The notes: a model not told the origin generated them from the sequence alone. 64,000 nucleotides of DNA from Bactericera cockerelli (GCA_024516035.1 CM044962.1:6314608-6378607); one strand, 5' to 3'. Shown: positions 21,710-34,240, counted from the stretch's first letter. Numbers and translations are program-made.

Positions 21710-22060
21710 AGTTTTACTTCCGAGAAATTTCTAATAGGTATAAATCGGAAGTATTGTGTTCGATTTTGTAAAAGAAAATATTTTTTTGTTCCGATTTCAA
21801 TTCTTTTCATATTTCTGGACGTTTCATAACCTCTTGAGCAACTTTGGTTTTGTGTCCGTCTGTCGGTCTGTTAAAAATATTCCTTGTAACGCGCAAATCT
21901 CAGAAACTACTCAACGGATTTTGATGAAATTTTGTATGTATATGCATAATATTGTTTTACAAAGGCTATTTATATTTATTTTTTAATTAATTATAATTTA
22001 ACTCTGAAATTCAAGAAGAAGAAAAAATCGCAAGCAATCTATATTTATAAACCGAGGGCT
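21710..22060 (+). mobile_element. element L (TCGGAAGTATTGTGTTCG)
   Basis: CCGAGAAATTTCTAATA, TCGGAAGTATTGTGTTCG and a segment with AACGCGCAAATCTCAGAAAC. Related stretches at 34985, 46500, 58380-58470 and 60850-61190 (minus). Confidence 0.5.
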
Positions 22061-22254
22061 CGGATTTTTGAGACACACTGTAAATTATTTTTTGTATTTA
22101 AATAAGTGTGTATTGAACACTTATCTAATTGCTTGTCTCTGTAATAATTATTACAATAATAGTTGGGTAACAATCACAATTTATGTGTACCACCCGATCA
22201 TGCGCGGATATAGCCCTCGTGTACTGGGGGGGCACAACCGCACAATATACCTAA

Positions 22255-22825
22255 CTAGCGGGTTACACCCGCCGCTTCGCAAGCCTATCACACATACACA
22301 ATTACCCACACAAATGTCAATATTTTTCGTGTCACCCATCCAATTCTTGTCCTTACTGGAGCTCAAGAATGGCTCATCAGAATTTCGCGATCAATATGTC
22401 AAATGAAGAATCCAACCCTTGCAAAAACACTCTCGCTTTGAGTTGTTAGTTCGTCACCACATATTTCGAGAAAAAATGTCATTCAGGTCAAAAAACGTAA
22501 ATACTTTTTGTTTACCCATCCATTTTACGTCCTTACTCACCGTAGCTCAAAAACGGCTCATCAGAATTTCGTGATTGATATCTCAAATGAAAACTTGAAC
22601 CCTTGCTTAAAACTTTCTCTTTTTGAGTTGATACGCCGCCGCCGTGGTGCCGTCACGACAAATTTTGAGAAAAAAAATGTCATTTCGGTCGAAAAATGTG
22701 ATTTTTTTGTGTCACCCATCTATTTTTTGTCCCTACCCCGTGTAGCTGAACCCTAGAGATATATTCCCTGATCCAAATGGACCTATAAAATTTCAGGTTT
22801 CTCGGACAATCTGTGTGGATTTGAC
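22255..22825 (-). mobile_element. Helitron family 1, 5'-truncated
   Basis: Retains the CTAG end and GCGGGTTACACCCGC hairpin at 22255, and the internal repeats. The TC start is missing. Confidence 0.75.
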
Positions 22826-22852
22826 AACTTTATTATTTAGTTATTTCTTATT

Positions 22853-23215
22853 GGTCTTAGGATTGGCAATTATTTTGGGACCCGTCCCCCCCTAACTTAT
22901 TGAGATCTTTTTTTTTACGGGATTAGTCTTAAAATTGGGAATTATTTTGGGTCCCGTGCCCCCCTAACTTATTGAGATATTTTTTATTACGGAATTAGTC
23001 TTAGAATTGGGAAATATTTTGGGTCCCGTGCCCCCCTAACTTATTGGGATTTTCTTTTACGGGATTAGTGTTAGAATTGGGAAATATTTTGGGTCCCGTG
23101 CCCCCCTAACTTATTGAGATCTGTTTTTTTACGGGATTAGTATTAGAATTGGGAATTATTTTGGGGCCCTGCCCCCCTAACTTATAGAGATCTTTTTTTT
23201 AACGGGATTAGGTAT
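22853..23215. repeat. about 60-bp tandem repeat, 6 units
   Basis: Unit contains GGGATTAGTCTTAGAATTGG, TATTTTGGGTCCCGTGCC and CCCCTAACTTATTGAGAT. Confidence 0.92.
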
Positions 23216-23309
23216 AATGAAATTTGAGAAACACCGCTTACCGAAAAAATCTGGGGGGGCACGTGCCCCCGTGCCCCCCCCTATATCCGCGCATGCACCC
23301 GATCAGGAC

Positions 23310-24510
23310 AAAAGAGTATGTAGGACTCCTTAGTCCTGATGCATTGCGTTGGATTCGAATTCGAACCAACGCACTATGGGAGGTTTGAGCAATCTCGGAG
23401 GAGAAAAGTCTGGCTGGGGGACGTTAAACAGGGAGAAGACCAGTGTCTCGCTAGAGGACTATAAACAGAGAACAGACTACCAAGCCTTACAAGCCAGGCT
23501 AGCTTGCAGTTTCCTAAGGGTTTAATGGCTTATAAAGAAAAGTCTATGTCCTCATGATGGTTGATCGCACATAGAAATATGTGGTTTAGGACGAGCCAAC
23601 TTTTAAATAAAGTTGCCTGGAGACCATCACTCAACCCTCCAGCTGTAGCCAAGCTGGCTACAACAACAACAACAACAACAAAAGTCGATTTCAACTCTTT
23701 TTTAACATTATTTCAACACTATATTTATAATTCTAATTAATTATAATATAGCAATAACTGAAATGTTTAAAATATATTTAAAAGATTAGGTTTTGTATCT
23801 AAACTATTGAATTGATAACATAAATGGGTGATTTCAGATAATGATAATTTCAGATAATGACTTTTAATCGGTAAATTGGTTTCTTTTAATAGTCAAGCGT
23901 ATGGACCATCCTGTATAAACAATTATTCTTATCTCTTAATGCTTGCTACCTGTCATCAAAATTAATTTTAAAGTTGATCTTAGATTTTTCTATTTTTTAT
24001 AACAATATTATAAAACTTCATGCTTCATGATAATTAGTGAAGCAAGTGAGTAAGTAAATTTTAATAATATTTTAAGGTTCACAATATATATTTATCTTTA
24101 AAAAAAACCAAATATAATTTATTTATGTAATTTTATTTGTAAATAAATTAAACTATCTATTTATTCGAGTGTGTTATTATGGTGGAACAACAATTTTAAT
24201 GAGTACATACAGGTGTTTAAATATAATGTGCCTACCTATTTAAAAGCAGAGGACAGCAGAGTGTTTTTCAACAGTGCCTTTTTAACAACCGTTTCTCATG
24301 TGAATTTTTTTTACCCTGATAGAAGAATAGAAGCTCATCATTTTTCAGTATGAACAATTTAAAAAAGATCTTGGCTTACGTGACAGTAGTTATTACACTG
24401 GTAAGATCATTTTTATTGGGTATATGTATATTTATTTCAAATTCTCTAACATCGACTGATTTCTAATCCAAGTCTGAAAGACCTCAGGATTAAAAAAAAA
24501 AAAATTCTGA
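23310..24510. other. non-coding, repeat fragments only
   Basis: 23400-23490 shares AGAGGACTATAAACAGAGAA with other sites. 23520-23660 has GTTGATCGCACATAGAAAT and CCTGGAGACCATCACTCAA, also found at 1550 and 58530. The rest is AT-rich with no gene. Confidence 0.45.
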
Positions 24511-24512
24511 TT

Positions 24513-24600
24513 TAGGGCGAAATTAATAGACAAATTCTATATCACAAGTCATTGCTAAGCGTCGGTTTTCCCTATCTCACACAGTACCATGGAGGTATGT
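24513..24600 (+). mobile_element. MITE M, partial
   Basis: TTAGGGCGAAATTAATAGAC and GTCGGTTTTCCCTATCTCAC, truncated on the right. Confidence 0.65.
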
Positions 24601-24895
24601 ATGCTCTCTATAAAGAGTACCATTTTACATCTACTTAAAACTCTTCAGCGAATTCTTCTAGTAGTCTGAATCTGACCATCAAAGGTTTGGGAATACTTGT
24701 ACTCGAATTTTCAAATGTTTATAATTACAGGAAGCGTATTTTTGTAAAGGAAGCGTATTTTTTATATGAACATAAAAATGATGATAAAAAAATCGAGAAA
24801 AAAAAATCAAACAAAGTAAATCAAATGAATATTTTTCTCTTCTCTCGCGATCTAGCTGCAAATATTTTCCGCCACTTTTAAACAAATAAAATAAA

Positions 24896-25411
24896 CTAGC
24901 CGTTTGCCCGTGCTTTGCAACGGGACTAAATTTCAAATTTACTATGGCATGGCCGTACTGCTGGACAGCAATGCCTTTTTGAACTTTTTATAATATTTCT
25001 GGACAAAGCGATAATGGTTTTGGGGGGGTCAATTCTGAGACATTTTTCGCTATCTCTTACCGTTTTGGCTAAACAACTCCGGACAAACAAACAAACATAG
25101 GTAGGTAGTCCTTTTTTTTTTTTTTTTTTTAAAGTGGGGTTTAACGTCGCTTTCAACTGCCATGGTCATATCACGACGGGGGTTTTACCCTCCATTCGCA
25201 GGAAACTCACAAACCTGCTACTCACATTGACCTCACCCAGCCTGAGTGGGGCCGGGAAAAGCCAGCGTCACGAGAATTAGAATTTGAATGGTCACCCATC
25301 CAAGTCTTAACCTCGCTGGATGTCGCTTAACTTCGGTGTTCTGAAGGGAACCGGTGTATTCAACATGCCATCGACGCTGGCTTGTCCTTTTTTCTGTTTT
25401 ATATATAGAGA
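24896..25411 (-). mobile_element. Helitron family 2 with SINE-D inside
   Basis: On the minus strand it starts TCTCTATATATAAAACAG and ends with hairpin CCCGTTGCAAAGCACGGG then CAAACGGCTAG. The other copy is at 50251-50491. SINE-D at about 25110-25374 is inserted with GTCCTTTTTT on both sides. Confidence 0.85.
25110..25374 (-). mobile_element. SINE-D (5S-derived), young copy
   Basis: Minus strand: GCCAGCGTCGATGGCATG head, 5S-like AAGTTAAGCGACATCCAGCG and GACTTGGATGGGTGACC, body, and A-rich end. Confidence 0.9.
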
Positions 25412-25639
25412 TATTTACGATCACGATCCGGCTGTAAATAAACAAATAAAAGAAATAAAACATAGCGGAAAAAGTAAATATGAATTTCTTCATGATTATT
25501 ATTTTTGTTCTCTACCTCACAGGTTCTCATGAGTGCCTCCCTAAGTAGCAACCGGTCATATTATATGGATAACAATACAGTGGCCCGTTTGAATAAGGTA
25601 GCTATTAATAAGAGTAAAAAAATAGTCACCTCTTTTTTA

Positions 25640-25677
25640 TGAATAAAGGAAAGTAATGGAATCACTCAGCCATTGAT

Positions 25678-25740
<63 letters not shown>

Positions 25741-26155
25741 TGAGTTTGGTATGTAGACCTCATTTCAGAGGACGCCACACCAAACTTTGCGATGAAATTG
25801 GTGCCGCCAATTTGGCGGTTCTATCTAAACGATAAATGATACGAAAAAAATATATGACCAACTTTTTTTTACAATAAAAAAATAATAGGGGTCTACTTTG
25901 ATCATATTTCTGGTTATCTTGAACTTTTTGATACCCGGTCCCAATCTACCTGCCGGCATTTTGGCGGGGGACCCGCTTGGACTAGCTTTTTTTATTATTC
26001 ATCCTAGATGGGAGTTGTGACATATCAAATCCAATGATTTTTAGGGTCTGATTACGAAATTGATATTAACTTTTAGCTAACTGTTACCGGTGAGTCACCA
26101 GTGGCGAACTTTGACTTATTTTCGAGTGATTAGGAAAGTCGTGTGGTGTCACACA
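25640..26155 (+). mobile_element. element J copy with (GT)n
   Basis: AAGGAAAGTAATGGAATCAC start, a GT tract at 25679-25740, then the J body, ending TAGGAAAGTCGTGTGGTG. Confidence 0.65.
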
Positions 26156-26157
26156 AG

Positions 26158-26189
26158 CAGTGGCGTAGCCAGGTCTAGCTACGCCACTG
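26158..26189. mobile_element. 32-bp foldback element with 8-bp duplication
   Basis: CAGTGGCGTAGC and GCTACGCCACTG face each other across an 8-base loop, and CACACAAG flanks both sides (26150-26157 and 26190-26197). Confidence 0.8.
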
Positions 26190-26197
26190 CACACAAG

Positions 26198-26618
26198 TTT
26201 ATTTTAGATAAGACTGGGTACAGAATGGAAAATATGATTACAACAAAGGTGAGACCGTCTCTTTTTTTTTCTTTTTTTTTTTAATACAACATCAACACTT
26301 GCCAGCTTTTTAGGGCTAGACAAGCATACAGATGCGAATATATTTATTGTGTGTTTATGTACAATCATATAATATATAGGTATACAATACATACTGATAG
26401 CTTAAAATTAAGGTGAATATAATAAAACATAACATAGAAGAAATAAACAAGGTCTAATATTAATCTGGGTACTATCTAGTTGATTCTATTATGATTGCTG
26501 AATGATGATGAATTGTACGAGTGGAATGTGTCTCTCCAGACGGAAATTCAACCAATCACATCACAGAGGCTTAACTGTAATTCTATTTTAATATTCGGTA
26601 CTAACTGTCAATTATTAA
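26198..26618. other. non-coding, nothing recognised
   Basis: AT-rich, no gene seen. Confidence 0.4.
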
Positions 26619-27696
<1,078 letters not shown>

Positions 27697-28297
27697 TCTA
27701 TATCTATAAAAGAAAGCTGTCTGTATGTATGTGTGTATGTATGTATGTTCTTTATACAAATCCACACCGTTTGACCGAGAAACCTGAAATTTTGCACATA
27801 GGTCCTTTTGGATCAGGAAATTCTTCTAGGCTAGATTATATCTCCCTGAGATTAAGCTACAATGAGTAAGGATAAAAATGGATGGGTGACGCAAAAAAAA
27901 TTCACGTTTTTTGACATAAATGACATTTTTTCTCGAAATTTGTCGCGACGACCTATCAACTCAGAGCGAGAAAGTTTTAGGCAAGGGTTTGAGCTTTCAA
28001 TTGACATGTCGATCGCGAATTTCTGATGAGCCGTTCTTGAGCTACGCCGGGTAAGGTAAAAAAATGGATGGGTAACATGTAAAATATTCACGTTTTTTGA
28101 ATTAAATGACATTTTTTCTCGAAATTTGAAGTGACGACCTATCAACTCAGAGCGAGAAAGTTTTAGGCAAGGGTTTAGGCTTTCATTTGACATATTGATC
28201 GCGAAATTCTGATGAGCCATTCTTGAGCTACGCCGGGGAAGACCAGAAAATAGATGGGCGACAAAAAATATTCAGGTTTTTTTTCAAACCTAAATGA

Positions 28298-28333
<36 letters not shown>

Positions 28334-28641
28334 TGTGGTGTGGTGTGTGTGTGGTGTGGTGTGTGTGTGGTGTGGTGTGGTGTGGTGTGGTGTGTGTGTG
28401 GTGTGGTGGGGTGTGCGTGTGTGTGTGTGGTGTGTGTGTGTGGTGTGTGTGTGTGGTGTGTGTGTGTGGTGTGTGTGTGTGTGGTGTGTGTGGGTGGGTG
28501 GGTGTGGGTGGGTGAGTGGGTGTGTGTGTGTGGTGTGTGCGTGTGTGTGGGTGTGTGTGATGTGTCGGTGTATGTATGGTGTGATGTGTGTGCGTTGTGT
28601 GTGTTTGATGGGCTGGCGAAGCGGCGGGTGTAACCCGCTAG
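27697..28641 (+). mobile_element. Helitron family 1, copy 2 of the dimer
   Basis: Begins TCTATATCTATAAAAG at the base after the CTAG of copy 1 and ends CTAG before T. Same internal order, with a shorter GT tract. Confidence 0.93.
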
Positions 28642-28674
28642 TAGTATATATTTTATTAAACATAAAAAACATTA

Positions 28675-28905
28675 AAATGTGTAATGTGTATGGGGCCGAT
28701 GTGTAAAGAAGCTAAACAATGGCTAGAAGAACTAAAAAGATCAATTGAAAAAAAGACTGGAGAGCTGGAGACCCAAGATCGGGAAATTATTTGCAGCAAC
28801 AAATAAGCCTTGCAGTTCAACGAGGCAATGCTGCAAGCGTTTTGGGTTGTCATCCTAAAGATGATCTTCTAAATAATGTTTTTTATGCATATTAATAGTT
28901 AGTTT
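28675..28905 (+). mobile_element. LINE ORF C-terminal remnant, frameshifted
   Basis: Reads CKEAKQWLEELKRSIEKKTG, then after a shift ISLAVQRGNAASVLGCHPKD and a stop. Similar to the remnant at 29780-30260 (CAEGRKWMDEIGRKMTEKTG, RGNTAS). Confidence 0.6.
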
Positions 28906-28916
28906 TTTTAAAAGTA

Positions 28917-29062
28917 ATTATACTTACGTTAATCGCAATCGTGACTTCAGAATAATTATTCTTACTCGATTTACTAAAAAATTTCTTAACTTTTGACTCG
29001 AACCACCGACCTCCAGGTTACGAATCCGCCGCCTTGTCAATCAAGCTATTGATGTTGGTAAT
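28917..29062 (-). mobile_element. SINE-B copy
   Basis: Minus strand: TAGCTTGATTGACAAGGCGG, ACCTGGAGGTCGGTGGTTC. Confidence 0.75.
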
Positions 29063-29256
29063 ACATACATATTAATATTAAGTATTAGTACCTGCCCATC
29101 CATTATTACTAACCACATTAACTTATAGCTTGAGCAGCAAATAACTGAGGGTTCGAACTAGTCGTTGCTTAACATCAGATCTATCTATTGTAATAGAATA
29201 CTGCAGATTTTTTCCATTAATTTTTATTTTCCTTATGCTTTATAATAAGAAAAGTA

Positions 29257-29345
29257 TTGTATTTTTACTTTCTTTATCCTATATCATAAGAAAAGTATTG
29301 TATTTTTACTTTCCTTATCCTATAGAAAGGAAAGTAATGGAATCA
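29257..29345 (+). mobile_element. element J end fragments
   Basis: Two successive TTTTTACTTTCYTTATCCTA blocks with AAGAAAAGTATTGTA and AAGGAAAGTAATGG. Confidence 0.5.
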
Positions 29346-29706
29346 CCCAAAATTTTCGTTAGGCAGTTTTTGTACTAATAAATTTACTGTCTTTTGTGTG
29401 ATTTACAGATGATGGCGGAAGGTCCACACAAACAAGACAAACCAATATTTCTTAAAATAAGCGGATAAGTAGGAGTAGTTTTGTTTTTATATGGTGGGTG
29501 ATACTAGACGTGGGGTGGGTGATACTGGGCGTGGGATGGGTACGTTGGGGAGGGCATCCATCCGCAAAATGTGGAGGTAGGAGTGCCAGAAACCAACCCC
29601 AACCATGAGGAATTTTTTTATTATTAATATTATACATACCTTTATTAGTAACTAAGAGTTTATTTTATTTTACAGATAATAAATTTCTGCCATTTGCAAT
29701 CCAGAG

Positions 29707-29774
29707 GGCAAAGTACTCAGAATACTTGAGCAATTTCCTCTCTGAAATTGCTCAAGTATTCTGAGTACTTTGCC
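29707..29774. repeat. perfect 30-bp-arm palindrome
   Basis: Arms run from GGCAAAGTACTCAGAATACT to its complement, 30 bases each, with an 8-base loop CCTCTCTG. Confidence 0.95.
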
Positions 29775-29779
29775 TTTAT

Positions 29780-30258
29780 TAGTATGTCTAATATAAAATA
29801 TTCGTATGTAAAACTCCGAGGAATCCAGTTGATTGGTCTCGCTGTAGAGACGATGCGTGTATGGTGTGCCGAAGGAAGAAAATGGATGGATGAAATAGGA
29901 AGGAAAATGACTGAGAAAACCGGTGACATGAGGGCCAAAACATACTTAATAAGAAGAATAAGTGTCATCATACAGCGTGGTAATACTGCAAGTATGTATG
30001 ATTTTCTTTTTATTTGTGGTGGAAGCGCAAGGCCTCTTCACAATTTTTGTAGGTAGCGCAGCATTACTAAGAGCATCCTGTACTTTTCGAATTCTATTAC
30101 ATTAATGTCTTTTTACTCTGGTTATGCCGCCACTGGTCGTTACTCATACAAGTACCTAACTACTCATTTTTCCTCACGGGGTAATGCTGCAAGTATAATG
30201 GCAGCATTACCAGCACAAGAAAAAATTAATGCCATTTACTACCTTGAAATGTGAGCGG
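29780..30258 (+). mobile_element. LINE ORF C-terminal remnant split by SINE-F
   Basis: Reads LRGIQLIGLAVETMRVWCAE, GRKWMDEIGRKMTEKTGD, RRISVIIQRGNTASM, then after the SINE, GNAASIMAALPAQEKINAIY and LEM plus stop. This resembles the end of a non-LTR reverse transcriptase family. The polymerase core is absent. Confidence 0.6.
29993..30182 (-). mobile_element. SINE-F fragment inside the LINE remnant
   Basis: Matches the 3' part of the copy at 40283-40585 (CGCAAGGCCTCTTCACA, GTAGCGCAGCATTACTAAG). Flanked by TAATACTGCAAGTAT and TAATGCTGCAAGTAT. Confidence 0.75.
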
Positions 30259-30575
30259 TTAACTTTATATTTACTACCTTTAAATGTGAGGGGTTAACTT
30301 TATATTTACTATTTTTAAATGTGAGGGGTTAACTTTATATTTACTATCTTTAAATGTGAGCGTTTAACTTTATATTTACTACCTTTAAATGTGAGCGTTT
30401 AACTTTATATTTACTACCTTTAAATGTGAGCGGTTAACTTTATATTTACTATCTTTAAATGTGAGCGGTTAACTTTATATTTACTACCTTGAAATGTGAG
30501 TGGTTCACTTTATATTTACTACCTTTAAATGTGAGCGGTTAACTTTATATTTACTACCTTTACATGTGAGCGGTT
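30225..30575. repeat. 36-bp tandem repeat, about 10 units
   Basis: Unit contains TTTACTACCTTTAAATGTGA and GCGGTTAACTTTATA. The first unit overlaps the stop codon of the LINE remnant. Confidence 0.95.
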
Positions 30576-30583
30576 ATCTTTTA

Positions 30584-30851
30584 TATTTTTTTTTTTTTTT
30601 AAGTGGGGTTTAACGTCGCTTTCAACTGCCATGGTCATATCACGACGGGGGTTTTACCCTCCATTCGCAGGAAACTCACAAACCTGCTACTCACATTGAC
30701 CTCACCCAGCCTGAGTGGGGCCGGGAAAAGCCAGCGTCACGAGAATTAGAATTTGAATGGTCACCCATCCAAGTCTTAACCTCGCTGGATGTCGCTTAAC
30801 TTCGGTGTTCTGAAGGGAACCGGTGTATTCAACATGCCATCGACGCTGGCG
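30584..30851 (-). mobile_element. SINE-D (5S-derived), young copy
   Basis: Near-identical to 25110-25374. It interrupts the 36-bp tandem array, which resumes (GCGGTTAACTTTATATTTAC) right after it. Confidence 0.92.
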
Positions 30852-30854
30852 CGG

Positions 30855-31565
30855 TTAACTTTATATTTACTACTTTTCAATGAAATTGTGAGCGGTTACC
30901 AGTAGCGGCTTCGGTCGTGATGGACGTTCTTCTAAATATAATCTATTACGGCTACTTTTATTTTTGAAACTTATATCCGTAACCTTACACTCTGCCGGGC
31001 TGTCTCTTTCTTTGTATAGGCGTTCTTCACACCTCGGCCGAGGTGTTTGATTAGTTGGACAAACAGGTTCAATGTAGGTACATAGTATATGTTTATTTAT
31101 ACAATATTTTCAGAAGATAAAGGTCTCTATACTAGTTTCGGCTAGAAGGCATGGTCCTATATGTATGTATTCTTCTAAACCTAAGACTTCCGACATCTTC
31201 TACAATAATTAATTATAACCGGAACTGCTATCAATATTGCAAAAAAAAATTGCACATCTCTTATTTCCCCATAAGTAGAGTTCCTATACGGAAAACAATA
31301 CTACAAAGGTGTAGAAAAAATGTTGCATTAATTCAATAAAAAATTCAATTTGAATCAAGAGGATCGGAGATTTTTTTGTCTCTCTTAAACTTGCCCTTGG
31401 AGACACATAAGTAGCAGAAAAAATTAATGTGCTTTAATGAAAAAAATCGAAGAAAAAAAAAAACGATCTGAATTTTAATGTCTGTAGAGCTGAGTGATAA
31501 GGGAAGTATATAATGTTCTTTTTTTATTAATCTGTTACCATTGCGCTGGCTAACCACCCTTTGGC
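30855..31565. other. non-coding, one shared 75-bp block
   Basis: 30978-31052 (CCGTAACCTTACACTCTGCC, CACCTCGGCCGAGGTG) recurs at 55868-55943. Nothing else recognised. Confidence 0.55.
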
Positions 31566-31571
31566 GATTTT

Positions 31572-31738
31572 TTTTTTTTTTTTAAGGTAAGTGTGCCCCG
31601 GAACTGCTTTCGCATTACTTCAGGGCCCTTTACCTTTACATCCATGCCATGGTCAGAATTTTCCGCTCCGGCCAGTATTCGAACCCGCAACCTCCGGGTC
31701 AGTAACCAATGCTCTTAACCACTGAGCCACGGAGGTCG
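31572..31738 (-). mobile_element. SINE-G (tRNA-derived)
   Basis: Minus strand: CCGACCTCCGTGGCTCAGTG, GGTTACTGACCCGGAGGTTG, CGGGTTCGAATACTGGCCGG. Other copy at 38138. Confidence 0.85.
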
Positions 31739-31739
31739 G

Positions 31740-31996
31740 CACCCTTTGGCGTTTCTGGAACTGCCAAAGGATGTTTAAAAGGCCCCCACTGATGTCAACG
31801 AAATGTTTCTTGTCCTATCCTCTCCCTACATGAGGTCTACATGTCCAATTTAAGTTTCTTGCTTGTACCGTTCATGAGATATTTTGTTTATTTATTTATC
31901 TATTGTTCAAAGGGTACAGAATATGTACATAGAACATGTTTACGAAAATAAGAAAAAAAAATAAAAAAAAATACAAGGGATAAAGAAAGTAAGGTA

Positions 31997-32035
<39 letters not shown>

Positions 32036-32735
32036 AGAAGAAGCTAGGACAACATAGGTGATGATGTTGTTTATAGACAGACACACGTGCATGCATTTAA
32101 GCTCTAGGGACCTTAAAACGAGTTTTGGCATGGAAAACTAAAACTGACTTTCCTTCTTATAGGATATTATTATAGACTGGTTGGAGTTCCACAAGAGAAG
32201 CACCAATCACACCGACCTCTATTTAGATCTATTGTGACCTAAGAACACAAAGCACTAGTAAAAAAGGATAAGTAAAGTAAAAAATTTGCATATTATAGTG
32301 TGGTATTAGGTATGTTATTTAATACGTTGTGACGATGAAGGTCAAAAAATAATATAAAACGTTAAAAAACCAAAGAAACAAAAAGAAACATTTTTTTATA
32401 ACTGGTACTAACCATGTATTATATTCATGGTAGATTCGTGGTAGGTGACTAATAAATAAAATGTTAAACTTTGGTGGGGTGATTAAACTATAATGCTTCA
32501 TGTAACTTTGAGAGTAGGATGTAACTTTAACCGGAAGTTCAACAACGACATTTAAGAGTCGTGCAAAATTATATCGAACTGTCCACTTACTGGCTGGTCG
32601 TGAGGTTTTTTTTATTCAATAAATGTTAATCATGTTTTATTTCAAAAGGTAAAGATGAAATGTTTTTTGAAAGAAAAATAGTCAAACTCGCTTAGCATAC
32701 TTTACACTAATGCTTTTACTCTGGGGCATGATCAC
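31740..32735. other. non-coding, poly-A and SINE-C tail
   Basis: 32000-32033 is a long A run. 32165-32236 is the SINE-C tail in minus orientation (GACTGGTTGGAGTTCCAC). The rest is AT-rich, no gene. Confidence 0.5.
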
Positions 32736-32739
32736 AGCG

Positions 32740-33065
32740 TAGCCTCCATGGCGTAAAGGTTGTCACTTACTGCCCGTAGTCCTGAGTTCCCGAGTTTAAC
32801 ACCCGGTTTGCGGCAGACTTTTCGACAAAAATCCTGTTCCATCCAAGCACGTGAGGCTGGCATTTCCGACCCTACCCAGGCTGGATGAGGTTAATTTGGG
32901 TAGCTGGTACAATTCCCAGCGAATGGAGGGTAAAACCCCCGTCCTGACTATCTATCTCAGTCAGGACGTTAAAACCAAATATAATCAACTGGTCACAATA
33001 GATCTAATTATGTCGCAAATTGTAAGGGCTTCACTGAAAGCCCTGCAACCAGGTCAGATAATAAT
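32740..33065 (+). mobile_element. SINE-C copy
   Basis: AGCCTCCATGGCGTAAAGG, GAGTTTAACACCCGG, body, ACTGGTCACAATAGATCTAA and an AGATAATAATAA end. Confidence 0.85.
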
Positions 33066-33165
33066 AAAAATGATCACAGCGTTGTGATGATCATTTTACT
33101 ACCATCATGGCATGCAATGGATTTCTATAAGAGGCTGACATTTAGCCTGACATTTTTTTTATTCA

Positions 33166-33300
33166 TATTAATTGTGTTAATCACTATCGTGACATCACAA
33201 TTACTCAAACTGTTAATTTTTTACCGCACTTGGGACTCGAACTATGGACCTCCAGGTTACAAGTCCCCGCCACCTTATCGATCAAGCTACTGAGGTCGAT
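33166..33300 (-). mobile_element. SINE-B copy
   Basis: Minus strand: ACCTCAGTAGCTTGATCGAT, ACTTGTAACCTGGAGGTCC. Confidence 0.8.
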
Positions 33301-33388
33301 CTTGAGGGGATCTACTGTTTTTCAACTTGTGCTCCGGGCGACGGAAAATGAATGTAGATGCGTCTCTATAGCCGTGTAATATACATAT

Positions 33389-33598
33389 TTAGGGCGAAAA
33401 TAATAGACAAATTCTACATCACAAGTCATTGCTAAGCGTCGGTTTTCCCTATCTTACGCAGTACGCAATCCGAGACTCAGCGCCACAGAGGTATTACAAA
33501 AACGTCTATTAATTTCGCCCTTAGGGTGTGTAAGATAGGGTAACCGACGCTAAGCAATGACTTAAGTTATTGACGTTGTCTATTAGTTTCGCCCTTAA
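33389..33598. mobile_element. MITE M, full copy
   Basis: Ends TTAGGGCGAAAATAATAGAC and GTCTATTAGTTTCGCCCTTA. It contains the same inner order as at 2097 plus an inverted second half (GGGTAACCGACGCTAAGCAA). Confidence 0.8.
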
Positions 33599-33824
33599 TT
33601 TATGATTGAAGAATTTTACTACTTGCACACATGTTGCTTAGTGACGAAGCATTTGGGTTTTATGGGTTCCTTAAAATTAATAATTATAGAAGCAATTTTC
33701 ATACTCTCAAATTTAATTAACGTAGTAGGTACTAGCTATACTAGGTACCCGTTGTTCAACCTTGTTCCACACGTGGGTGTTTTCTTTGGGGGGGGGGGGG
33801 TGTTCTCTTTCAGCTTTCCAATTT

Positions 33825-34022
33825 TTGAATTTGGGTTTAACGTCGCTTTCAGCTGCATGGTCCTATCACGACGGGGGTGTTACCTTCTATTCCCAGGAAT
33901 CTAACAAACCTGCTACCCACATTAATATCACCTAGCCTGGGTTGAGCCGGAATGCCAACATCACGAAGTCCTCACCTCACTGGACGTTGCTTAACTTCGG
34001 TGATCCTCCGAGAACCGGTGCC
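33825..34022 (-). mobile_element. SINE-D, old copy
   Basis: Minus strand: GGTTCTCGGAGGATCACC, AAGTTAAGCAACGTCCAGTG, body TAATGTGGGTAGCAGG. Confidence 0.7.
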
Positions 34023-34044
34023 CATTTGTGTACATTTATTATTA

Positions 34045-34240
34045 TTATTATTATTTAACTCTTTATTAAAAGGACATTATGTATAAACAGGTAATGATGA
34101 AAATTAAAATACAAAATTTAGAATAATAGAAACAAGAAAAAAAGATAAGCAATATAGATAACATGAATAAAATATAATACAGATGTCCCAACTAAAGTGG
34201 CGGGGTTATTGCCAATGGTAATCTCTTCCACCCAACCCTT
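34045..34240 (-). mobile_element. element H copy
   Basis: GGGCGGGG-type block as AAAGTGGCGGGGTTATTGCC, then TCTCTTCCACCCAACCCTTA. Confidence 0.7.

Larger units (their letters stand above)
22199..23295. mobile_element. hAT-like element with 8-bp target duplication
   Basis: Ends CATGCGCGGATATAG and CTATATCCGCGCATG, flanked by CACCCGAT on both sides (22191-22198 and 23296-23303). Contents: a truncated Helitron and a 60-bp tandem array. No transposase frame. Confidence 0.8.
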
